From Echria macrotheca (Eukaryota > Ascomycota > Sordariomycetes > Sordariales > Schizotheciaceae), in the NCBI GenBank assembly GCA_030411725.1, contig MU839834.1:1612001-1676000 (forward strand): a stretch of 64,000 nt of DNA. Direction: 5' to 3'. This document shows, one piece after another, positions 56,588-64,000 of this stretch; the stretch's first letter is position 1; the number at the start of each line of letters is the position of its first letter. Below the pieces are notes generated by a model. That model saw only the letters and a list, made by a program, of their open reading frames with translations, was not told the DNA's origin and made no database searches. The position numbers and the translations under genes were made by a program.

Positions 56588-59500
56588 TGCGCTGGGCTAG
56601 ACGGATGGACAGCTTTGTTTGTAATAATACGTAGTAGAGATATACCCTGAACTGAAGATTCATGTCATCTTGACGCGTCGTGGAACGGCCATCAACGAGG
56701 CCTCAGCATTATGATTTGGTTGGCCTTCGAAATGCTTCCTTCTCTCTATGGCAACCAATTTTCCGGTCAGGGTAAGTTAATCTAAAAGCCCAGCTTGATG
56801 GCCCGTGTTTTCTCGTTCTTGGATGATCAGGCAAGCCCTGGAAAGATGCGCGGAAAGTGACAAAACGAAGGAAAGAGAAAAAAAAGAAGGAAAAAAAAAC
56901 ATACAACACCAGGGATTCGCTGGTCGTCACCGACCCAACTACTAGTCTGGCCCTCATTGGCTTATCTATGGGAGAGCGGACGGGATCCCGAGTTTTCCAA
57001 TGGGTATGGTCGTATGTGTTTGTTCGTTGTGGCCGGTCTAGTTATATACCAGACCGTCCTACGCCGTCGTGCAGTGTTGAGTCCCTGCCTACGCATAGCT
57101 AATCTCCGGGGTTACAACAAGTCCCTGGTAACGTTGTACAAGAGGCAGGTCGAGGCCTTTGGCGGTTTTGGTGCTGACACTCGTGTGTGTGTGTCCATTG
57201 GTCTACCGGGTTTCGTAGCAAGTGCTGAGCCTGCTGCTGATTGTACACTACCTACCAGAATGCTGTGCCGCCAGCCAGCCCACGGACAACGAAGGGGTTA
57301 ACGTTATCTATCTACGCTCGGTCTCCTTCAATCCGTAGGCAAGACTCTTTTAAATGGTGTACACAGTAAAGACGCCGGCAGAGCGGGGATTATTATCCGT
57401 ACTCGTATAAGTCGTATCAGGAAATCGAGAGATACAAGACACCTTTATCGAGTCCTCCTCCTCCTGAGTAAAGCATCCGTATTCCGGAAGGACTAGAGTC
57501 AAGCAATTGCGACAGCCTCCCTCTCGGGTCGGATGGTGTGAAAAGGAAAACATTCCGAGGCCGAGGCCGAGGTCTGTGACTGATGGATTGATAATCTCAT
57601 TTGAAAAATGAAGAGAAAAAAAGGTTTGGGCAGGAGTACGTAGGGAACTTTTGTTCGGCGTTGTCACGTCACGGTCGGTGTGTGTCGGTCGCCCGTTGTG
57701 GATGGAGCGCAGACCATACCGTAATAGGAAGGGGACCGTGGGGACTTGTGAGGACAGACCGGGCTGCCACGAGGATTGACTTTGGTCCGACCGCCGCTCA
57801 TCATGTTTTCTTGCAGCAGCGGCGGCCGATCCCCGTCAGTGTTGAGTCCTTTTATTTTCGTTTTCCTGCGCTGTTTAGCAGTTGATGAGAGACGGAGAGC
57901 TGTCAAAGAGCTGTCAAAGATGATTGTACTACCATGTTTCGCAACGTTGATGGGCAGCTGCGTCTGTCGGGAAGGTAACGCCGTTTTAGTTACACACAAT
58001 TCTTGTGAGATTTGCTCTGCCGAGTGGCTAACTTGGGTTTAGAACTCTGCCACCTAGGCGCAGATACATTGTTGAGACTGGATGGACGACAAGCGCGGGG
58101 CAGGAGCATGATTTGAGTTTCTCTTTCGCCTTGATTTATCCGCGCTTGTATCGCTTGCCTTTGCCGCCGATTCACGGAATTCGATGAGTAAGGTAAATTT
58201 TCGATATCCGCGATGGATCCCGCTGATGTCAGCTGGTACCTTGGCAGCAACGCCTTGTGGAGAAGATTGTCGCATCCCACGAATGACAGGTGCTGCTTGG
58301 GCCAATTCTTATTTCCCCAAGGCCGGGATCTTGGTAGGGATCAATTAGGCTTTGTCAGAATCTTATTCCAACTAGCGCAACCTCCGAGCTGGGCAGCAAG
58401 ATTCGACGTGTGTGTTGCACATTGCGCGATGCCACAAATTGGTTGAGACACGCAGACGGACACTGCTGGGTTTTATCCAGTAGACGACGAAGCATCATGT
58501 CGGGCGTCGGGCTGCTTGGCAGGGCTGATGGCACCCCGCTGTTGATGGTGGGAGTGAAAAACAGCCAGAAACTCCCGTGCTGGGCCCAGCCGTTAATAAA
58601 CTCCCCTGGCCGACCTCTCAGCCGGGCGTGCTCTGACTGGACGACGCCGGTGGGATTATGCACGGGCAAACCACCATCCCGCTTCGGGAGCCATCGCGGT
58701 ACCGGTACCTTTCCCTTTCTGTCGTTCCCCGTAGCGTCCACGCCGGCGCTGCTGCTCAGCCTTGCTCCGGCCATGTCTCGCAACAAGACGCGGCCAGCTC
58801 GCGGGGGCGGAATGCAGAGACCGCAGAGACGGCCAAATTGCCCTGGGCTGGCACTTTCCGGGCAGTCAGACGGCCATTGATTGTCCAGTGGGAGCATTTC
58901 GGGGCCTCGCCGCTTCGCTTCTCCCCCTCACTCCCCACGGGCACAACACCCTCCGCAGAGACGAGGATATTGCGGCGTCGCTGGTGCCGCGAACACACGC
59001 GAACATGTCTACCGGTCGGCGTCTACGGCCCAATCCTCGCCGTCGATCTGATCTGATGCCGACGGATGGCTGCTGCCGCTCAGAATTCAGGATTCAGGAA
59101 CATGCCGCCCAGGGACAAAGAAAGGAGCGAGTCAGGATCACCACTAATTCAACCGGCCAAAGCGAGAAGCCGCGTCTTGGCGGTCCACGCTGACAACGTG
59201 GCTCGGGTCCGCGTCTTTGATCCCCGTCGGCGTCGCTCGTGGCTCTGTGGGATGGCGTCCTGCTCGGGTCCGGCCAGCTCAGGCACACGGTCAATGAAGC
59301 CGCTGTCTTTGTCCAGGACCGTGGCCGTCTTAAGCACGAGGCGGGAGCCTCGAGTATTGCATCGTTCCTCTCTCCTCGTCATATAGGCTCTCTGCCGAGC
59401 CGGTTCTCCCCAAAAACGAGTGCGGTAACCATATGCAACCCAACTCAGCCCCCCCGGCCAGCTCGCCAAAGAAGCCCTCGAACGCCCCCTTCCCTAGCTA

Positions 59501-59710
59501 CCCAACCGGGGATCTCGCCAAGACCAGCAGCTATTTGCGGCTGGCAGCACACACCAGCGCGGGCAGATATTACCCTTATTAGACCAGAGTCCCCCAGCTG
59601 CCACCCTTCCTGCCCTTTGGGTCCTCCTTTCCCCGTTCTCCCTCACCTGTACGCTGTGCCTGTGACGGCTGGGATCGCCTCAGAAAGTCCCGTTGAGCAA
59701 CGTCGCGACA
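56588..59710. other. 3.1-kb gene-free region upstream of the cupredoxin gene
   Basis: The 3' flank of alg6 and a long 5' flank of the cupredoxin gene. A (GT)6 tract lies at 57183-57194. The last 1.2 kb is GC-rich with long but featureless open frames on both strands (for example 58355-58897 minus, 59239-59871 plus). No gene was accepted. Confidence 0.6.
57183..57194. repeat. (GT)6 microsatellite
   Basis: Six GT units in non-coding DNA. Confidence 0.9.
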
Positions 59711-61094
59711 ATGTTGACATCACAACTCCTCGGCGCCGTGGCATTCGCTTTGGGTGTTCATGCCCAAGCAGCCACCCCGACATCAGAGTCCGGTGCCTCC
59801 CCGGCGTCGGCGGCGCCCAGTTCTACATCGTCGGTGAACATCATCCCGATCTCGGTGGGAGCAGTATGTGAAGCGTGCCCCTTTCCCGGCGACTCATATC
59901 CACTAACACGCGCTCGTAGGAGAACCACAAGTTCGTCCCAGATCAAGTAAACGCCAGTGTCGGCGACATCATCCGTAAGACGCTTTCGTTCTCGTTGTCC
60001 CGAAGGCGAGGGTCGGTGAACTTACATCAAAGCAGGGTTCAACTTCTATCCTGGTGGACACCGAGTCGCTCGAGCAGAGTTTGGGTTTCCTTGTATTCCG
60101 TACGAGTACACAGGCGGAAATAAGGAGGGATTCTGGACTGGAGTGTTCACGCCTCAGGTCATCACTAACCCGCCGCCGCATTACGATGTCCGAGTGAATG
60201 ACACGAACACGATCTTCTTTTACTGCGGCGCCCCTGGATCGTGTATCCAGTACGGGATGGTTGGCGTTATCAATCCGACTGCCGAGAAAAATCTCACGTA
60301 CCAGAAGGCACTGGCGCTCAACTCGACTCTGCAACTTGTCCCCGGCGACCCTTTCCCTTCGGAGACGCTCAGCCTTGCTCCCACGCCGAGCGCGACATCA
60401 GCGCCCAAGTCGGGGGATCCGACTCCGCAGACCGGCAACGGTACCGCGCCGGTGACTTCGAGTGATGGTCCCGGCGGTCTTGGTGCCGGCGCGATTGCAG
60501 GTATCGCCATTGGAGCCGCGGCTGTTCTGATACTCGGTGGCGCTCTTATCTACATGTGCGGCCGACGAGGTGGATTCGAGACGGCGTACCGGAAGAGCAT
60601 CCACCATGGTGGTGTGCCGCCTCCGGGCATGGTTGAGCACAAATTCTTGGATCCCAAGAGTCCTGGCCAAGCGACCTTGTCGACATTCCCGAATGTCGAG
60701 CGGGATCCGTACCGGGTGTCGGCTCAAAGCGGACACGGGGCTTTCAGCGGTACGCCGCCGCCTCATCCTAGTCCTGGAATGCCCGGCTATGGTAACTACG
60801 CGAGCCCGATGTCTGCCGGGACGTACCCTGTGAGCGTGCAAACGCACCAGCCACTCGCCTTCCAGTGAGTGTTTCTGTCCTGACATCTACGTGCGGTGTG
60901 CTTATGATATATCTAGTGCCGGACAAACATCTCCTCAGCCCACACATTCGTCACAATTCCAATCGCCGATTGAGCTCCCGACCGCCGACCACCCTGCAGG
61001 ATCCCACTCTCCACCTCCCCAGTACAAAGTCGACCGAAGAGACTCGCAGACGACAGGAGGAGACGGCGGCTACTACCAACCTCCCAAGCCATGA
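59711..61094 (+). CDS. Serine-rich cupredoxin-domain membrane protein
   Basis: Secretory protein with an extracellular plastocyanin-like domain, one membrane helix and a Pro/Gln-rich cytosolic tail. Four exons (59711-59863, 59920-59974, 60036-60864, 60917-61094; introns 56, 61 and 52 nt) encode 404 residues. The N-terminal MLTSQLLGAVAFALGVHAQA is a signal peptide. The cupredoxin domain spans about 45-150: ENHKFVPDQVNASVGDII, FNFYPGGHRVARAEFGFPCIPY, and NDTNTIFFYCGAPGSCIQYGMVGVINP. The first His (GGH), the Cys (FFYC) and the Met (YGM) of a type-1 copper site are present, but the position where a His is expected before CxxGM is Ser. N-glycosylation sequons (NLT, NST) and a Thr/Ser-rich stalk follow. 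The membrane helix is AGAIAGIAIGAAAVLILGGALIYMCGRRGG. The last exon, joined at AFQ/HAGQTSPQP, ends YYQPPKP. Function unknown; wall or surface role is inference. Confidence 0.9.
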
Positions 61095-62009
61095 CGGGCC
61101 AATTCCAACTGTTAGAGTATCCGATCCGATATACCCCGTATCTGGTGTAGTAATATAGGGAGAGACAAAGACATGGGCGATAGGAATCATGGCAAGGCGT
61201 TTAGGGAGTTCTGGGTTTTGTTCTCTTCGATTCTTTTCACTCTGACATGACCTTGTTTTTTTACTGTCAGATTCTGTTTATATCTGGGCAGGGTGGAGGC
61301 CGTCCATACAATTACTACAGGGGTGCATCGACCACCCACACATCTTTTAGTTAACTAGTCAGGAACGGGCTTCATGATAGCAGAAGACATCAATGGTCTC
61401 AAATACGCAGACCACGATTGTCGCCATATCATGGCTCATATCATCAAAGGGGCCAGCACAGCAAAGGAGGGGATATAGCTGTTGGAAAATGGGGAAGTCC
61501 GATTGGCAGGCGCTCTGTGTTGATAGTACTGCTATTTTAGGATAAATCTGGTGACCTTCCTCCCCCTAAAACTGTCTCTCAGAACGGCATACATACCGTA
61601 TGCAATGGGCCCTATTTTGCCGGCTCTGGGCCTCACACATGCTTGGAATGCCCAGCTTCCTTTGCGTTGATTGAGAGAGTCTGGTGTTTCACTGCATGAG
61701 ATGCTTGCAGGTTTAATGCACCGGTTTCAATTCATGGGCTCGAATGGTGGAACTCGATTGAAGGGGAGGAGGTCGGCAACGTCGGGTCTAAGTTCCCCCC
61801 CACACCCTGTGAGTGGCCAATCGATAAGACACAAAGCTTCTTCACCGCCTTTGTTCCCCCTCCATCAAAAAAAGTTCTGCCGCGTGGGCAAAGAAAGAAC
61901 CCGTCGAAGCTCTCTCTCGAAAGACAAAAAAAAAGAATATTCCACGCGCATGCCCGCTTTGCTAGACAGTGTTCTCCCGCCACAAAGAAGAACTGTCCCG
62001 CAGTGAACC
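61095..62009. other. Intergenic between the cupredoxin gene and rpc40
   Basis: About 900 bp: 3' flank of the cupredoxin gene and promoter of rpc40. No gene recognised; contains T/A- and A-rich runs near 61866-61938. Confidence 0.7.
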
Positions 62010-63227
62010 ATGCCCCGGAGAGAACCCAGCGAGGAGGAGGTGGAGAGGAGAAAGGTGAGTTTTGTTTTGTCTCTCTCGGATCCGATGAGTACAGACAGAC
62101 CGGAAAAAAAGTTCTAACGGAAAGCTTTGTAACAGATCGTCGGCATCAACGCCGAGACGATCACCGATGTCTCCTCGACCGACTACCCGGGCGTCTACCC
62201 GGGCGAGGACCACTCGTGGGACCTCGACAAGATCCGGCGCACGCTGCAGATCGAGTTCCACCACAACGAGCCCCTGCTCGCGTCCTTCTCGCTGATCGGC
62301 GCCGACGCCTCCATCGCCAACGCCTTCCGGCGGATCATGATCGCCGACGTGCCGACGCTCGCCATCGAGACGGTCTACATCGACAACAACACGTCGGTGA
62401 TCCAGGACGAGGTGCTCGCCCACCGGCTCGGCCTGATCCCGTTCCGCGGCGGCCGCGAGGGGCTCGACAAGTTTATGAAGTGGTACAAGAAGCCCGACAA
62501 CGGCGGCGGCGGCGACGACGACGCGAATACCGGCTACTTCGACTACAACACGGTCGCGCTGCGGCTGAGCGTCGAGTGCACGCACAACGAGGCGGCCGCC
62601 CCCGGCGAGACGGACCCGACCAAGCTGTACCACCACGCGCACGTGTACGCGAAAGACATCGTGTTCGAGCCCATCGGCCGCCAGGACCAGTACTTCTCGG
62701 GCGAGGACGCCATCGCGCCCGTGCACCCGGACATCCTGATCGCGAAGCTCCGGCCCGGGCAGGAGATCCACTGCACGATGCACATGCACAAGGGCGTCGG
62801 GTCCGACCACGCCAAGTTCTCGCCCGTCGCGACGGCGTCGTACCGGCTCATGCCGACGATCGACATCCTCCGGCCGATCATCGGCGCGGACGCCGAGAAG
62901 TTTGCAAAGTGTTTTCCCCCAGGCGTCATCGGGCTCGAGAAGGTTACCCGCAAAGAGGCGGCCAGGCAGGGCAGCGGCTACGAGGGCCACGAGGGCGAGC
63001 TCAAGGCCGTGGTCAGGGATCCCATGCGAGACACGGTCAGCCGCGAGTGTCTGCGCCATGACGAGTTCAAAGACAAAGTCAAGCTCGGCCGGCGCAGGGA
63101 CCATTTTATTTACCAGGTCGAGAGCACGGGCCAGTGGGATAGCGATGCTATCTTCCTCGAGGCCGTGGCGCATCTGAAGGAGAAGGCGAGGAGGTTAGAG
63201 AAGCAGCTTCTTGAGATGGGGTGCTAG
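62010..63227 (+). CDS. rpc40: RNA polymerases I and III subunit AC40
   Basis: Alpha-like subunit shared by RNA polymerases I and III; it pairs with AC19 to start assembly. Exons 62010-62054 and 62136-63227 (81-nt intron) encode 378 residues. The start ATG gives MPRREPSEEEVERRK, then the junction to IVGINAETITDVSSTDYPGVY. The alpha motif is clear: NAFRRIMIADVPTLAIETVYIDNNTSVIQDEVLAHRLGLIPF. The insertion domain follows (KPDNGGGGDDDANTGYFDYN is looser and Gly/Asp-rich), then HVYAKDIVFEPIGRQ, IAKLRPGQEIHCTMHMHKGVGSDHAKFSPVATASYRLMP and the C-terminal VESTGQWDSDAIFLEAVAHLKEKA. Third codon positions are almost all G or C, stronger than in the neighbours, which fits high expression. Converges on uba3. 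Confidence 0.95.
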
Positions 63228-63780
63228 ATTGGATGGATGGGTGGAGAAAAGAAAAGAGGTCTGTGTGTTGTGAGACGAAGGGGAACTTCCTTCTCTGTGG
63301 AAGAAGCTGTAGATACCCCCCTTTTTTGTTTGTTTTTTTAAGACTCATGGAACGGCGTCATGGAATGGGGGTAGTGGCGGGATTCAAGCTGAGAATTATT
63401 CCTTTGTGATCGTGTGGCCTAGATTACAGCTGCCCGGGTGGGATATTTGATAGAGAATGAATGCATGTAGGTTTGTTAGTACGGGTTTCTCCTCTCTTGA
63501 GGATAAGTGACATCGCATCCTCCCCCGTACGTCGTCGTATCCTCTCATGCTTGTATGGACAAAAAGGGTTTGTCATTGTTCCCCATCCAACAACGTACTT
63601 TTTCATCCCCAAGACATCCCTCTTATCTAGGTACCTATCCATGCCACCATCAGTGCGCCCTGCTGAGTAGAACCGCCACTTACCACCCCCCATCCCCATG
63701 CTCGCTCGTTGGTCAACAATCGAAACAAGCGCCTAAACCGCCCCCATCTCCCATCTCCCATACCATCAGAATCTCATGAA
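63228..63780. other. Convergent intergenic between rpc40 and uba3
   Basis: About 550 bp of facing 3' flanks with a T-rich run near 63321-63339 and a CTAGGTACCTA palindrome-like word near 63628-63638. No gene seen. Confidence 0.7.
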
Positions 63781-64000
63781 TCATGAAGCCGCCTTCCTAA
63801 AAACAAGCCGAAACTTGAACGAAACCGTAGCAAAAGCCGGATCCGTAACCGCAACCTCGTCACCATCCCCCAAGCCCAACTCCACCAGCGTCCGATCGAG
63901 ATTCGGCCTCGTCTGCTCCTCGAGGCTCGCAGGCGACTGCATATACAACGTCTTATTCTGCGCCCTCAGCGACGGCTTCTTGAGCTGCGCCTCTGGTCTC
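63781..64000 (-). CDS. uba3: NEDD8-activating enzyme E1 catalytic subunit Uba3, C-terminal end only
   Basis: Only the last 72 or so codons are in the window; the gene continues past the right edge on the minus strand. The frame reads PEAQLKKPSLRAQNKTLYM, QSPASLEEQTRPNLDRTLVEL, GLGDGDEVAVTDPAFATVSF, KFRLVFRKAAS and stops. This matches the C-terminal ubiquitin-fold domain of Uba3, which recruits the NEDD8 E2 Ubc12, with the hallmark LRxxxKTLYM and TRPNLxxxLxELGLxDGxExxVxDP pattern. No internal intron is needed in the visible part. The adenylation and catalytic-cysteine domains cannot be examined here. Confidence 0.9.
   Translation of the reverse strand, partial: RPEAQLKKPSLRAQNKTLYMQSPASLEEQTRPNLDRTLVELGLGDGDEVAVTDPAFATVSFKFRLVFRKAAS

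Noticed and set aside
58355..58897. 180-codon open frame (-) upstream of the cupredoxin gene
   Set aside because: GC-rich open frame with unremarkable composition and no motif; overlapping frames on the other strand are similarly open, which suggests a composition effect.
59239..59871. 210-codon frame (+) running into the cupredoxin gene
   Set aside because: It overlaps the true signal-peptide exon in another frame; the cupredoxin exon chain explains the region better.
48194..61094. A functional gene cluster built around DUF3237, Mob2, PalC and the cupredoxin
   Set aside because: The genes serve unrelated, widely conserved processes, and there are no biosynthetic, transporter or pathway-specific regulator genes to suggest a cluster.
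1..64000. tRNA, 5S rRNA or spliceosomal RNA genes
   Set aside because: No A-box/B-box pair with a plausible cloverleaf and no recognisable 5S or U-RNA signature was found by eye; a covariance-model scan would settle it.
1..64000. Transposable elements or RIP-mutated repeats
   Set aside because: No transposase or reverse-transcriptase motifs, no long terminal repeats and no AT-rich mutated islands were seen; simple repeats are short.

Overview
This window looks like a gene-dense euchromatic segment from a filamentous ascomycete (Pezizomycotina, most likely Sordariomycetes). The evidence is: short introns (mostly 46-180 nt) with GTRNGT donors, CTRAC-like branch sites and YAG acceptors; GC-rich coding sequence; fungus-specific genes such as the pH-signalling gene palC and a serine-rich cupredoxin; and T/A-rich intergenic DNA sprinkled with TAGGTA/CCTAGGTA motifs. 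The species cannot be named from the sequence alone. I rebuilt 23 protein-coding genes, two of them cut by the window edges, by joining exons whose junctions restore conserved protein motifs. I saw no transposon, tRNA, rRNA, CRISPR-like array or secondary-metabolite cluster.

Layout, left to right. (1) 1-13.7 kb: 3' part of a DUF202 membrane protein (+), a coiled-coil protein of unknown function (-), the SF1 helicase Hcs1 (-) and the vacuolar-type kinase Env7/STK16 (-). (2) 14.5-23.6 kb: CLIP-170/Bik1 microtubule plus-end protein (-), a membrane-anchored armadillo-like protein (-) and ribosome-biogenesis factor Nop14 (+). (3) 23.8-33.9 kb: alpha-mannosidase Ams1 (-), an unknown basic/acidic protein (-) and mitochondrial MutS homolog Msh1 (+). 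(4) 34.3-46.6 kb: ribosomal stalk protein P0 (-), tRNA m7G methyltransferase subunit Trm82 (+), farnesylated Hsp40 Ydj1/Mas5 (-), polyadenylation factor Rna15/CstF-64 (+) and a CorA/Mnr2 magnesium transporter (-). (5) 48.2-56.6 kb: DUF3237 protein (+), Mob2 (-), Paf1-complex subunit Leo1 (+), PalC (-) and glucosyltransferase Alg6 (+). (6) 59.7-64 kb: transmembrane cupredoxin (+), RNA polymerase I/III subunit AC40 (+) and the 3' end of the NEDD8-activating enzyme Uba3 (-).

From about 20 kb to the right end, strands alternate strongly, giving divergent pairs with shared promoters (unknown gene/nop14, rpp0/trm82, mob2/leo1, palC/alg6) and convergent pairs. Most products are housekeeping: ribosome and tRNA maturation (Nop14, P0, Trm82, AC40), mRNA synthesis and 3'-end formation (Leo1, Rna15), DNA maintenance (Hcs1, Msh1), glycan metabolism (Ams1, Alg6) and polarity/pH signalling (CLIP, Mob2, PalC). 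There is no sign that they form one pathway, and I found no convincing evidence of a previously undescribed system.

The items most worth a second look are gene-structure oddities (a 7-nt terminal exon in rpp0, a stop-free 57-nt intron in alg6, a 23-nt first exon in mob2, introns that bisect catalytic motifs), a cupredoxin that appears to lack one copper-ligand histidine, an internal repeat in an unknown protein, a perfect 12-bp inverted repeat, and two gene-free tracts of more than 3 kb.
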